A stretch of 64,000 nucleotides of DNA from CAVRXQ01 sp963831155 (GCA_963831155.1 CAWHOY010000005.1:248001-312000), one strand, 5' to 3'. Counted from the stretch's first letter, positions 25,759 to 35,436 are shown. Notes: generated from the sequence alone by a model not told the origin. Program-made: numbers and translations.

Positions 25759-28269
25759 ATGCCAACTGAACGTGCGAGCGTCGTGGTCATCGGTGCCGGC
25801 ATCGTCGGCAACTTCCTCGCTCATCATCTCAGCAAGCTCGGCTGGCGCGAGATCGTTCTCGTCGACAAGGGACCGATGCCGAACCCCGGTGGCTCGACGG
25901 GTCACGCGTCGAATTTCATCTATCCGATCGAGTACTCGAAGATGATGATGGAGCTGACCGCCGATTCCTCCGAGCAGTACAAAGAGCTCGGCGTATTCGT
26001 GGAAAGCGGCGGGCTCGAAGTCGTTCGCTCAGACGAGCGCATGGAAGAGCTGCGTCGCCGCGCCGTGATGGCGAAAGCCTGGGGGATCCCAGCCGAGATC
26101 GTGACGCCTGAGCGGGCACGTGAGCTCGTCCCGTACCTGAACGAGAAGGTGATCCTCGGTGCGCTCTATCTGCCGAGCGTGGGAGTGGTCGATTCGCTGC
26201 GCGCCGGAACGTTGGTGCGCGAGGGCGCCGTTGCCGACGGGTCGCTCACGGTCCAGGCGAACACCGAGGTGCTCGGCATCGACGTCGACGAAAAGACGAA
26301 CCGGGTGAAGACCGTCCGCACAACCCGGGGCGACATCGAGACCGAGTGCGTTGCCATCTGCTGTGGTGTCTGGAGCCCGCGCATCGCCCGGATGGCGGGG
26401 GCGCGCATCCCACTCGTCCCGACCGTGCACCAGATGATCAGCGTCGGCCCGATCCCGATGTTCTCTGCGACCTCGGGAGAGATCGAGTTCCCGATCGTTC
26501 GCGACATGGACCCGCTGATGTACGAGCGTCAGCACGGCGCAGATCTGGAAGTCGGCTCGTACGCACACCGGCCGATCCTCGTCGAGCCGGACGACATCCC
26601 GCCGAACGAGAAGGCGGCGCTCTCGCCGACCGAGCTCCCCTTCACCCAGGAGGACTTTGACCCGCAATTGTCAGAGGCGCTCGAACTGATGCCCGAGGTG
26701 CTCGACGACGAACGCGTCGGCGTGCGGCACGCGATCAACGGTTTGATTTCGATGACCCCTGACGGTCAGCCGGTGTTGGGGGAGTGCCCCGAGACGGATG
26801 GATTGTGGTCAGTCGCCGCGAGCTGGATTAAAGAAGGACCGGGAATCGCTCGCGCCGTTGCCGAGTGGATGAGCGGCCGCGCCCCTGAGATCGACGTCCA
26901 TGAGGCGGACATCGCCCGCTTTTACGACGCGGAGAAGACGCGCACCCACGTCGCGGCGCGGGCGAGGGAGGGCTTCAACAAGATCTACGGCGTCGTCCAC
27001 CCGATGGAACAGTGGGAGTCCGACCGACCGGTCCGGGTCTCGCCGTTCTACGAGCGCGAGCGCACGCTCGGGGCGGTGTTCTTCGAGACCGCCGGGTGGG
27101 AGCGCCCGTACTGGTACGCGTCGAACGAGGCACTCCTCGAGCGGTACGGCGACAGGGTGGTCCGCCGCCAAGCGGAGTGGGAGTCACGGTGGTGGTCGCC
27201 GATCATCAGCGCCGAGCATCTCGCGATGCGCGACGGATGCGGGATGGTCGACCTCTCCGCCTTCGCGATGTTCGAGGTCGCGGGTCCCGGCGCCTTCGAA
27301 AGCGTGCAGCGGACCGCCCTCGCGCAGATGGACGTGGCCCTGGGCCGCGTCGTCTACACACCGATCCTCAACGAACGTGGCACCTTCGTCGCCGACTTGA
27401 CGATCATGCGGCTCGGAGAAGAGCGTTTCCGAGTCGTGACCGGCGGGGCGACTGGCAACATGGACCGACGCTGGTTCGAACGACACCTCGTCGGCGGCGC
27501 CCAGGTCGCGGACGTCACCTCAGCCTGGTCGACGCTCGGGATGTGGGGACCGAACGCCCGCAGCGTGCTCGCGGCAACGAGTCCCGATGACGTCTCGCAC
27601 GCCGGCTTTCCGTTCGCGACGTGTCGCAGCATCGAGATCGACGGGGTGGCGGTGCTCGCCTCGCGCATCTCCTACGTCGGCGAGCTCGGCTGGGAGCTGC
27701 ACATCCCGATGGAACAAGCCGCACGCGTCTGGGACGTGCTCTACGAAGCGGGCCAACCATTCGGCGTCGTGCCCGCCGGACTCGGCGTCTACCTCGTCAC
27801 CGGGAGGCTCGAAAAGGCCTACCGCGCCTACGGCGCGGAACTCACCGCCGACTTCAACGTCGTCGAAGCGGGCATGCAACGGCCGAAGGTGAAAGAGGCG
27901 GACTTCGTCGGCAAGGACGCCCACCTCGTCCATCGCGATGAACAGCCCTCCGCCCTGTTGTGCACCTTGACGATCGACGACCACCGCGCCGCAGACGGTC
28001 GAGAGCGCTTCCCGCTCGGCGGCGAGCCGATCCTCACAAAAGAAGGCGAACGACTCGTCGACGCCAGAGGACGCGGCTCATACGTGACGAGTTCCGGTGC
28101 GGGACCCTCGGTCGGAAAGCACATCCTGCTCGCCTACATCCCCACCGAACGCGCCGTCGAGGGAACCGGTTTCGCCGTCGAATACATGGGGGAGCACTTG
28201 CCCGTCACCGTGGCGACGGTCGGGGCCCGGCCGCTTTTCGATCCCGACAACGAACGCGTCCGCAGCTGA
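25759..28269 (+). CDS. Dimethylglycine/sarcosine oxidase-type flavoprotein with folate-binding domain
   Basis: This 836-residue protein joins an N-terminal FAD-dependent DAO domain to a C-terminal GcvT-like tetrahydrofolate domain. The FAD loop is VVVIGAGIVGNFLAHHLS; His49 in STGHASNF sits where related dehydrogenases attach FAD covalently. The aminomethyltransferase part starts near residue 430 and includes YVGELGWELHIPM and a barrel-type C-terminal segment. Such enzymes (dimethylglycine dehydrogenase/oxidase, sarcosine dehydrogenase) oxidise an N-methyl group and pass the C1 unit to THF as methylene-THF. The etfB-etfA genes directly downstream suggest electrons go to ETF rather than oxygen. 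ATG 25759 follows AAAGGATCGTGA. Exact substrate unproven. Confidence 0.88.
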   Translation: MPTERASVVVIGAGIVGNFLAHHLSKLGWREIVLVDKGPMPNPGGSTGHASNFIYPIEYSKMMMELTADSSEQYKELGVFVESGGLEVVRSDERMEELRRRAVMAKAWGIPAEIVTPERARELVPYLNEKVILGALYLPSVGVVDSLRAGTLVREGAVADGSLTVQANTEVLGIDVDEKTNRVKTVRTTRGDIETECVAICCGVWSPRIARMAGARIPLVPTVHQMISVGPIPMFSATSGEIEFPIVRDMDPLMYERQHGADLEVGSYAHRPILVEPDDIPPNEKAALSPTELPFTQEDFDPQLSEALELMPEVLDDERVGVRHAINGLISMTPDGQPVLGECPETDGLWSVAASWIKEGPGIARAVAEWMSGRAPEIDVHEADIARFYDAEKTRTHVAARAREGFNKIYGVVHPMEQWESDRPVRVSPFYERERTLGAVFFETAGWERPYWYASNEALLERYGDRVVRRQAEWESRWWSPIISAEHLAMRDGCGMVDLSAFAMFEVAGPGAFESVQRTALAQMDVALGRVVYTPILNERGTFVADLTIMRLGEERFRVVTGGATGNMDRRWFERHLVGGAQVADVTSAWSTLGMWGPNARSVLAATSPDDVSHAGFPFATCRSIEIDGVAVLASRISYVGELGWELHIPMEQAARVWDVLYEAGQPFGVVPAGLGVYLVTGRLEKAYRAYGAELTADFNVVEAGMQRPKVKEADFVGKDAHLVHRDEQPSALLCTLTIDDHRAADGRERFPLGGEPILTKEGERLVDARGRGSYVTSSGAGPSVGKHILLAYIPTERAVEGTGFAVEYMGEHLPVTVATVGARPLFDPDNERVRS

Positions 28270-28305
28270 CATGAACCCGGTACCCGAAGTCGCCGCCTTG
28301 CGCCG

Positions 28306-29061
28306 ATGAAGATCCTCGTCTGCATCAAGCGCGTTCCCGACGTCGGAGGGCGCGTCGCGCTGAGCCCGGACGGACAGGACATCGATACGAGTTTCCTCGG
28401 CTTCACCATCAGCCCGCACGAAGAGTGTGCGGTCGAAGAGGCGGTGCGGATCATCGAACGCGAAGGCGGCAGTGCGACCGTCGCGACGCTCGGACCCGAT
28501 ACGGCGATCGAGCAGTTGCGCAGCGCGCTCGCCTTGGGAGCGAATGATGCGGTGCTGCTCGAGACGGACGGACGCGAGTGGGGGCCGATCGCGACCGCCG
28601 CCGCCATCGGCCGGCTCGCCACCGAGCGCGGACCATTTGACCTGTTGCTGTTCGGAAATGAATCGGCAGATACCGGTAACTATCAAATCGGCGTGCGCGT
28701 CGCCTATCACCTCACGCTTCCCGTCGTCACCGGAGTGAAAGCGCTCGAGATCGGAGACGGACGCATCACCGCCCGGCGGGAGTACCTCGGTGCACAGGAG
28801 GCCTTCGAGCTCGCGTTGCCGGCCGTCGTCACGGTGAAAGAAGGGATCAACCTGCCGCGATACCCGTCCCTCCCGGCACTGATGCGGTCGAAGAAGGCGA
28901 CGGTCGATCGCATTCACGTCGAGTGGGAAGCAGAGGGGCTGCGCAAGCTGGTGCTCCGGCTCCCCGCTGAGACTCGTCGGGGCGCCGACGTGTTGGGCAG
29001 CGGAACAGAAGCCGTGCCAAAGCTCGTCGCGCTGTTCGAAGAACTCGGGGTGCTCGCGTGA
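28306..29061 (+). CDS. etfB: Electron transfer flavoprotein beta subunit
   Basis: This 251-residue protein begins MKILVCIKRVPDVGGRVAL and contains the EtfB features ISPHEECAVEEAVRI, TLGPDTAIEQLRSALALGAN and FGNESADTGNYQIGVRVA. It ends with PALMRSKKATVDRI, close to the recognition-loop motif of the family. It is the AMP-binding half of the ETF heterodimer that accepts electrons from flavin dehydrogenases. It starts 37 bp after the flavoprotein gene and overlaps etfA by 4 bp, so the three are likely translated from one message and the dimethylglycine-oxidase-like enzyme is the obvious electron donor. Confidence 0.93.
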   Translation: MKILVCIKRVPDVGGRVALSPDGQDIDTSFLGFTISPHEECAVEEAVRIIEREGGSATVATLGPDTAIEQLRSALALGANDAVLLETDGREWGPIATAAAIGRLATERGPFDLLLFGNESADTGNYQIGVRVAYHLTLPVVTGVKALEIGDGRITARREYLGAQEAFELALPAVVTVKEGINLPRYPSLPALMRSKKATVDRIHVEWEAEGLRKLVLRLPAETRRGADVLGSGTEAVPKLVALFEELGVLA

Positions 29062-30041
29062 GCGTGATCTGCCTCGTCGAACACGACGGATCCGGGGTCC
29101 TCCCGGCGACGAGACGCGCCCTGACGTTCGCGCGATCGCTCTCTGAGGTCCTGAGATCGCCTCTCGTCGCGATGTCGGTCGGTTCACTCGTTCGCCAGGC
29201 CACCGAAGACCTCGCCGCGTACGGGGTGAACGAGGTGCACGCCACCTCGTCGCCACGGCTCGCCGCCTATGCGCCGGCCGCCTGGGCGCGATCGATCCTC
29301 GAGCTCAGCGGCGCGAGCGACGGATCGGCGATCGTCGCGGCTGCGACCGATCGCGGCAACGAGGTGCTCGCGCACGCCGGGGCGCTCAGCGAACAGCCGG
29401 TCGCCGCCAACTGCTTATCGTTCTCGCGCGCCGAGCTCGGCAGCGTCACTCTCACCCGCTACCGGTGGGCGGGCACGTTGTTGGAAGATGCCGAACTCCA
29501 GGGCTGTCCGGCGCTGATCACCGTTGTCGCTGACGCCGCGCCCGATGTACCGCTCGACGCGCCGGGCGCGCTGACCGAAACGGAGTGGGCGCCGACGCTT
29601 GATGACGCGGCGTTCGTCGTCTCGGTGTCGTCGAGCGAAGCGCGTCCTACCGGTTCCACGTCGCTCGGCGAAGCGCGCGTCGTCGTCGGCGGAGGACGCG
29701 GCGTCGGCAGCGCGGACGGGTTCGCCTCACTCGAAGAGCTCGCTGAACTCTTAGGCGGTGTCGTCGGCGTCTCGCGCGTCGTGACGAGCAACGGATGGCG
29801 GCCGCACTCCCAGCAGGTTGGACAGACCGGGACGAAGATCGCGCCGAACCTCTACCTCGCCTGTGGGATCAGCGGTGCCATCCAGCACCTCGCTGGCTGT
29901 CGCGGCGCGAAGCACGTCGTCGCGATCAACACCGATCCGGAGGCGCCGATCATGAACCGAGCCGATTACGCGCTGATCGGCGACGTCAACGAGATCATTC
30001 CGGCGCTGATCGCCGCGATCAAACAGAGGCCCGGCCGGTGA
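29058..30041 (+). CDS. etfA: Electron transfer flavoprotein alpha subunit
   Basis: This 327-residue protein has a variable N-terminal domain and the conserved EtfA C-terminal FAD domain: ARVVVGGGRGVGSADGF, SRVVTSNGWRPHSQQVGQTG, LYLACGISGAIQHLAG and INTDPEAPIMNRADYALIGD. It carries the redox FAD and passes electrons to ETF:quinone oxidoreductase or another acceptor, neither of which is encoded in this window. GTG 29058 overlaps the etfB stop by 4 bp. The N-terminal domain is more diverged than in fatty-acid-oxidation ETFs, consistent with a dedicated dehydrogenase partner. Confidence 0.93.
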   Translation: MSVICLVEHDGSGVLPATRRALTFARSLSEVLRSPLVAMSVGSLVRQATEDLAAYGVNEVHATSSPRLAAYAPAAWARSILELSGASDGSAIVAAATDRGNEVLAHAGALSEQPVAANCLSFSRAELGSVTLTRYRWAGTLLEDAELQGCPALITVVADAAPDVPLDAPGALTETEWAPTLDDAAFVVSVSSSEARPTGSTSLGEARVVVGGGRGVGSADGFASLEELAELLGGVVGVSRVVTSNGWRPHSQQVGQTGTKIAPNLYLACGISGAIQHLAGCRGAKHVVAINTDPEAPIMNRADYALIGDVNEIIPALIAAIKQRPGR

Positions 30042-30084
30042 GCACGGCGCCTTTTCTCGCGGGTCGATTCGAAGGACAGTGCTG

Positions 30085-31776
30085 GTGAACTACGACTTCG
30101 TCATCGTCGGCGGTGGGTCAGCCGGAAGCGTGCTCGGGAACCGCCTCAGCGCCGACCGCTCGCGACAGGTCCTGCTCCTCGAAGCCGGGCGCATGGATTA
30201 CGTCTGGGATCCGCTCATTTCGATGCCGGCGGCGCTGACGATGCCGATCGGCAATCGCCTTTACGACTGGAAGTTCGAATCCGAGCCAGAACCACACCTC
30301 GGCGGCCGACGCGTCTACCACGCCCGCGGAAAGGTGCTCGGCGGCTCGGGGAGCATCAACGGGATGATCTTCCAGCGCGGCAATCCCCTGGACTACGAAA
30401 GGTGGGCCGCTGAGCGGGGCATGGAGCGGTGGGACTACGCACACTGCCTGCCGTACTTCAAACGCATGGAGAACTGTCTCGCCGCGGCGGCCGACGACCC
30501 GTTCCACGGCCACGACGGACCGCTCGTTCTCGAACGCGGACCGGCATCGAGTCCGCTGTTTGTCGCGTTTTTCGAAGCGGTGCAACAGGCCGGCGAGCGC
30601 CTGACCGACGACGTCAACGGGTACCGCCAAGAGGGCTTCGCGCCCTTCGACCGCAACGTTCATCGCGGGCGACGGCTCGCGCCATCGCGCGCCTACCTCC
30701 ACCCGGTGATGAGCAGGCCGAATCTGCACGTGAAGACGCTCGCGACGGTGACACGCGTCCTCTTCGAGGGGCGGCGTGCGGTCGGAGTCGAGTACCGCCG
30801 GGGCTTCGGGCCGCTCCGTCGGGTGGGCGCCGGCGAGGTGATCCTCGCTTCCGGTGCCTTCTTGTCGCCTGCGCTCTTGCAGCTTTCTGGAGTCGGCAAC
30901 GCTGACGAGTTGAAAGCGCTCGGCATCGACGTGGTCGAGAACCTCGCGGGAGTCGGCGAGAACCTGCAAGATCACATCGAGGTGTACGTCCAGCACCGGG
31001 CGACGCAGCCGGTCTCTGTCGCTCCGGGTTTGCTGCTGCGCAATCGGCCGAAGATCGCTCTTCAATGGCTGTTCCTCCGGAAAGGGCTCGGGGCGACGAA
31101 CCACTTCGAAGGGGGTGGGTTTGCGCGCTCGAACGACGTGGTCGACTACCCGAACTTGATGTTCCATTTCCTCCCGATCGCCGTCCGATACGACGGATCG
31201 CAACCGGCGGGCGATCACGGCTACCAGGTGCACATCGGTCCGATGTACTCCGACTCGCGTGGCACGGTGAAGATCCGTTCGAAGGATCCTCAGCAAAAGC
31301 CCGCCCTCCGTTTCAACTACCTCTCGACCGAGGCCGACCGGCGCGAGTGGGTCGAGGCGATCAGGCTGGCCCGACGGATCCTCTCGCAGCCCGCCTTCGC
31401 GGCGTTCGACGGTGGCGAAATCTCTCCGGGACCCGAGGTGCAGACCGACGAGGAGATCCTCTCGTGGGTGGCGCACGACGCCGAGACTGCACTCCACCCG
31501 TCGTGCACCTGCCGGATGGGCGTCGAAGACGACGCGGTCGTCGACCCCGACTCGCTGCGCGTCCACGGGCTCGAGGGACTTCGCGTTGTCGACGCCTCGG
31601 TGATGCCGGCCGTCACGAACGCGAACATCAACGCGCCGGTCGTGATGATCGCCGAACGTGGAGCCGACATGATTCTCGGCGACGAGCAACTCGTTCCCGA
31701 GCCGGTGCCGTACTACCGCTACCGCGACGACGAACTGGAGCGAAACGAACAACGACCGCAGAGCCCGGACCGCTAA
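30085..31776 (+). CDS. betA: Choline dehydrogenase-like GMC oxidoreductase
   Basis: This 563-residue GMC flavoenzyme has the N-terminal FAD loop FVIVGGGSAGSVLGNRLS, the signature KVLGGSGSINGMIFQRG with NPLDYERWA, and the C-terminal active-site block HPSCTCRMG followed by VVDASVMPAVTNANINAP. The HPSCTCRMG form is typical of BetA, which oxidises choline to betaine aldehyde. GTG 30085 is preferred over GTG 30079 because AAGGA then sits 8 bases upstream instead of 2. It lies 43 bp after etfA and ends 26 bp before the convergent MFS gene. Other alcohols remain possible substrates, but the surrounding genes support choline. Confidence 0.85.
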   Translation: MNYDFVIVGGGSAGSVLGNRLSADRSRQVLLLEAGRMDYVWDPLISMPAALTMPIGNRLYDWKFESEPEPHLGGRRVYHARGKVLGGSGSINGMIFQRGNPLDYERWAAERGMERWDYAHCLPYFKRMENCLAAAADDPFHGHDGPLVLERGPASSPLFVAFFEAVQQAGERLTDDVNGYRQEGFAPFDRNVHRGRRLAPSRAYLHPVMSRPNLHVKTLATVTRVLFEGRRAVGVEYRRGFGPLRRVGAGEVILASGAFLSPALLQLSGVGNADELKALGIDVVENLAGVGENLQDHIEVYVQHRATQPVSVAPGLLLRNRPKIALQWLFLRKGLGATNHFEGGGFARSNDVVDYPNLMFHFLPIAVRYDGSQPAGDHGYQVHIGPMYSDSRGTVKIRSKDPQQKPALRFNYLSTEADRREWVEAIRLARRILSQPAFAAFDGGEISPGPEVQTDEEILSWVAHDAETALHPSCTCRMGVEDDAVVDPDSLRVHGLEGLRVVDASVMPAVTNANINAPVVMIAERGADMILGDEQLVPEPVPYYRYRDDELERNEQRPQSPDR

Positions 31777-31802
31777 GTGAAGAACAGCTCGCGCGATCGG
31801 CT

Positions 31803-32999
31803 CTAGGCGGTCATGGCCTCGCTTCGTCGTCGTGCGACGAGCGCAACGGCAATGAGCGCAGCCACCATCGCGGCGGGAAGCAGCGCGAGGGTCCCGTAAC
31901 CGAGCGTCTCTCCGAGCGCGCCGCCTGCGATCGGAGCGATCAAATACCCGACCATCGCCATCTGCGACCAAACGACCATCGCGCTGACGATGCGCTCGCT
32001 CGGAACGGCCTCGAGCAAAAGTCCCGTTGCCCCAGTCTGGCCAACCCCGATCCCGACGCCGAGTAGCGCGAGACCCGCGAGCCATGTCACCACGATGCTC
32101 GTCGCACCGGCGAGCTCGATCCCGGCGACGAGGAGTGCAATACCGATCGCGGTGGCTTGCCCTGGTCGCAGACGCGTCGCCGCAACCGATCCGCATCCAA
32201 CGAGAATCGCCAGCCCGACGTAGGCGCCACCAATTTCGGACTGCGAGAGGCGCTTCGCAAAGTGCAAGGGGAGGACGCCGTCGACAAGACCGGTTCCAAG
32301 GATCGCCACCGTGATCGCGATCGCGGCCACCCAGAAACCAAGCCGACGGAGCTCTGCCCGGTCCCCTTCGAAGACGCGTCGTTCCGGCGAGGCGGGGATG
32401 AAGGTCGCGATCACCCCTCCGAGGATGACAAGTGCGAGATAGGTGACGAACGGACGGTGGATTCCGCCGATTGCGCCGAGTCCGGGTCCGAGCAGCGCTC
32501 CGACTGAGTACGCCGCGAAGACCCGGCTCATCGAGACATAACCCTGACCCGGCCGGCTTTCGAGCGCGCTGAACGAGATGCCGAGCCACATCCCTCCAGA
32601 GCCAAACCCCATCACTGCTCGGGACGCGAGGTACCCGGACACAGAACCCGACGTGACGAAGCCCAGCGTTCCGCCCGCGACGACGGCCAACGCCGCCAGA
32701 AGTGTCGTGCGCGCGCCGAATCGCCGCACCATTCCGCCTCCCGCGACGAAGCCGGCAAGCATGCCGATCGGAAAGCTGGCGACGACGAATCCGGCGACGA
32801 GCGGGCTCGCATGGGTCGTCCGTGCGAGCGCGGGCAGGACGGGACCGATGACGCTGTAGCCGGCGGAGTCGACGACGGCCAGCGCGAGCAGGATGGCGTA
32901 CGCGACCGTCCGGCGGTCGAGAGTACGGCCAAGCGTCAGTACCTGACGTGTGCGAGACGGTGCCGGCGCTTCAGGGGTACCGCCGAGTCCGGTCGCCAT
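31803..32999 (-). CDS. Major facilitator superfamily transporter
   Basis: This 398-residue protein has about 12 predicted membrane helices and the MFS cytoplasmic loop after helix 2 (GGGMVRRFGARTTLLAA). The helix-4/5 region SRAVMGFGSGGMWLGIS and the second-half LLGVGIGVGQTGATGLLLEA resemble DHA1-type drug or metabolite exporters. ATG 32999 (MATGLGG) gives a normal start; an upstream in-frame extension to 33095 lacks family features. It is convergent with the GMC gene and divergent from the haem-oxygenase-like gene (226 bp between starts). Substrate unknown; it could simply be a passenger in the choline island. Confidence 0.82.
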   Translation of the reverse strand: MATGLGGTPEAPAPSRTRQVLTLGRTLDRRTVAYAILLALAVVDSAGYSVIGPVLPALARTTHASPLVAGFVVASFPIGMLAGFVAGGGMVRRFGARTTLLAALAVVAGGTLGFVTSGSVSGYLASRAVMGFGSGGMWLGISFSALESRPGQGYVSMSRVFAAYSVGALLGPGLGAIGGIHRPFVTYLALVILGGVIATFIPASPERRVFEGDRAELRRLGFWVAAIAITVAILGTGLVDGVLPLHFAKRLSQSEIGGAYVGLAILVGCGSVAATRLRPGQATAIGIALLVAGIELAGATSIVVTWLAGLALLGVGIGVGQTGATGLLLEAVPSERIVSAMVVWSQMAMVGYLIAPIAGGALGETLGYGTLALLPAAMVAALIAVALVARRRSEAMTA

Positions 33000-33225
33000 C
33001 TCGAAGAGCCGCTCCGTCAAGTCGGACCCCCTCGATCGTGGAGGCGACCAGAAGCTATCCGAGCAGGTATCGCAAGGCGCGGGAGCGGTGCACAAGACGA
33101 AACCGCACGATTCCGCCTGCCTTCTTGAGAGCGATCAACGACGTTCGCGACCGTCGTCGGAGTGCGCGGCCTGAGAATTCCGTGACGCTGTCCTCGAAAC
33201 GGAGCATCGTCTATCCTCAGCGCGC

Positions 33226-33873
33226 ATGGAGACATTTCCGATCGATTCATGGGTCGACGCCGCTATTAAGGACCGTCGGCTGCTGACGCACCCCTTTTAT
33301 CGGCGCTGGGAAGCTGGAGAGGTGTCGATGCTCGAGCTCAAGTCATACGCCGAGCAGTACCGTCATTTCGAGAAGTATCTTCCCGGCTTTCTCGCCGAGG
33401 TCGTCTCCTTGTTGCCCGACGGACCTGGTCGCGCGCTCGTGCAAGAGAACCTTGACGACGAGCTCGGCGACCCGATCCCGCACGTCGAGCTGTTCGAGCA
33501 GTTCGCGGGCGCGGTTGGCGCGGAGGCGCAACCGCCTTCCCCGGCCACGACGCATCTCCTCGCTACCTACGACGCGCTCCTTTTTGAAGGACCCGAGTCG
33601 GCGCTCGCCGGCTTCCTCGCGTACGAATCGCAGGCTGCAGAGGTTGCGGCGAACAAAGCGGAGGGTCTGCGAAAGCACTACGGGTTGGGTTCGAGAGCCG
33701 TCGCGTTCTGGGATCACCACGCTCGGGTCGATATCGAGCACCGTGAGTGGACGCTCCAGGCCGTCGCTGACGCGGCGACGAACGCACCGCAAATCGAAGC
33801 CGCGTTGCGCGACGCTGCCGACGCCTGGTGGGCGTTCCTCGACGAGCGCGAGGTTCTCGCCGGCGCCGCCTGA
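33226..33873 (+). CDS. Haem-oxygenase-like diiron protein (CADD/TenA superfamily)
   Basis: This 215-residue all-helical protein matches the haem-oxygenase-like diiron oxidase fold. Candidate ligands are E79 and H86 in ENLDDELGDPIPHVE, E134 in YESQAAEV, and H165, D169 and H172 in WDHHARVDIEHREW. The E-x6-H and H-x3-D-x2-H spacings equal those recalled for CADD, the chlamydial p-aminobenzoate-forming protein. Family members use two metal ions and oxygen for C-C or C-N cleavage, N-oxygenation or pABA synthesis; thiaminase TenA shares the fold without metal. It is followed 45 bp later by the aldehyde dehydrogenase and is probably co-transcribed. Substrate unknown. Confidence 0.82.
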   Translation: METFPIDSWVDAAIKDRRLLTHPFYRRWEAGEVSMLELKSYAEQYRHFEKYLPGFLAEVVSLLPDGPGRALVQENLDDELGDPIPHVELFEQFAGAVGAEAQPPSPATTHLLATYDALLFEGPESALAGFLAYESQAAEVAANKAEGLRKHYGLGSRAVAFWDHHARVDIEHREWTLQAVADAATNAPQIEAALRDAADAWWAFLDEREVLAGAA

Positions 33874-33918
33874 ACGCCGCGCCCTCTCGGTGAGCGGCGA
33901 TGTCATCGGGAAGGATCG

Positions 33919-35370
33919 ATGATCGAGTACTCGATGTTCATCGGCGGCGAGTGGACCGATTCTGAGTCAGGTGCTCGTTTCGTCGCGACGAGTCCGTCGT
34001 CAGGTGAAGTCATCGGCACGATCCCCGAGGGGACACGCGCCGACGCACAGCGCGCCATCGCGGCGGCGAACGCGGCTTCGGAGCACTGGGCGCGTCGCTC
34101 GGCCTTCGATCGGCAAAAGGCGATGCGTCGCGTCGCGAGCGGGATCGACGCCCGCCGCGACGAGTTCGCCCGCGTGCTGACCCTCGATCAGGGCAAGCCG
34201 CTGCGCGCCGAGTCCTACGATGAGGTCGAAGAGCTGATCGCCTACTTCGAAATGGCGGCCGAAGATGCAACCCGCCTCGAGGGAGCGCTGCCGCCATCGA
34301 ACGATGCCAACAAGCGCGTCCTTCTGTACCGGGTTCCGCGGGGTGTTGTCGGTGTGATCAGCCCGTGGAACTGGCCGTACACGATGCCTGCCGAGCTCCT
34401 CGCGCCGGCGCTCGCCGCTGGGAACACCGTCGTCTGGACACCTGCCCCCTCGACGAGCGTTTGCGCGGCAGTCCTGGCCGACGCGATCGCCGAGGCCGAC
34501 CTGCCGCCAGGCGTCCTCAACTTGACCACGGGCCCGGGACCCGTTGTCGGCGACGAGATCGCCGCCAATCCCGGGACGCAAGCCGTCGCCTTCGTCGGTT
34601 CGACGGCCACCGGCATGACGGTTGCACAGCGCGCTGCGGGAAAGGAACTCCTGCTCGAGATGGGCGGCAACGGCCCGCTCGTCGTCCTCGAAGACGCCGA
34701 TCTCGACGCCGCTGTTGAAGCGACGCTCACGGCTTGCTTCTTGAACGCCGGACAGAGTTGCACCGCGGGCGAACTGATCCTCGTCGCACGTCATTCTCAC
34801 GACGAGTACGTGGCGAAATTGTCAGCGGCAGTCGCGCAACGGATCCACGTCGGTGACCCATTCGACGACGAGACGACGATGGGTCCGCTCAACAACTCCG
34901 GAGTCGTCGCCAAGACCGAGGCGCACGTCGAAGGAGCGATCGAAAAAGGAGCGACGATCGTCGCAGGCGGCCGCAGGGCAAAGGGATTCGGTAGCGACCT
35001 GTTTTTCGAGCCGACAGTGATCGACGGCGTCGATCTCGCGATGACGATCGCTCGAGAGGAGACCTTCGGTCCCGTGGCGCCGGTTGCGGCGATCGAGAGC
35101 GAGCGTGAAGCGATCGATCTCGTCAACCACTCCGAATACGGATTGCTCTCGGCCGTGTTCACTCGGGACCTCGAGCGCGGTCTTCGCTTCGCGGAGGCGG
35201 TGCGCACCGGGTGGGTGAATGTGAATGAGGGAACGAACTACTGGGAATCGCACCTTCCCTTTGGTGGGCGGTCCGGATCGAAGAGCGGTGTGGGACGTGT
35301 TGGCGGCCGCTATCTGATGGAGCGTTTCACCGAACTGAAGACAGTTGTCGTCAACCTGGGAGATATATAG
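33919..35370 (+). CDS. NAD(P)-dependent aldehyde dehydrogenase
   Basis: This 483-residue protein has the whole ALDH fold: N151 in SPWNWPYTMP, general base E247 in LLEMGGNGP, catalytic C281 in NAGQSCTAGE, and EETFGPVAPV near the C-terminus. In the cofactor site the usual Lys-Pro after GNTVV is replaced by Thr-Pro (GNTVVWTPAPSTS), so cofactor contact may be unusual. Next to a BetA-like enzyme, betaine-aldehyde dehydrogenase is the obvious candidate, but similarity also reaches succinate-semialdehyde dehydrogenases. Its start ATG 33919 follows GAAGGATCG. It is encoded 45 bp after the diiron protein. Family call is firm, substrate is inferred from context. Confidence 0.85.
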   Translation: MIEYSMFIGGEWTDSESGARFVATSPSSGEVIGTIPEGTRADAQRAIAAANAASEHWARRSAFDRQKAMRRVASGIDARRDEFARVLTLDQGKPLRAESYDEVEELIAYFEMAAEDATRLEGALPPSNDANKRVLLYRVPRGVVGVISPWNWPYTMPAELLAPALAAGNTVVWTPAPSTSVCAAVLADAIAEADLPPGVLNLTTGPGPVVGDEIAANPGTQAVAFVGSTATGMTVAQRAAGKELLLEMGGNGPLVVLEDADLDAAVEATLTACFLNAGQSCTAGELILVARHSHDEYVAKLSAAVAQRIHVGDPFDDETTMGPLNNSGVVAKTEAHVEGAIEKGATIVAGGRRAKGFGSDLFFEPTVIDGVDLAMTIAREETFGPVAPVAAIESEREAIDLVNHSEYGLLSAVFTRDLERGLRFAEAVRTGWVNVNEGTNYWESHLPFGGRSGSKSGVGRVGGRYLMERFTELKTVVVNLGDI

Positions 35371-35436
35371 GGCTAGCGGGCGATCGTGGATCGCCGAAAG
35401 CGGCGCTTTTCGAGAAACAGGTATCAAGCCGACATG

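Noticed and set aside
30118..32589. Very long reverse-strand ORF (823 codons) across betA and the MFS gene
   Set aside because: Antisense to betA and out of frame with the MFS gene; a high-GC artefact without domains.
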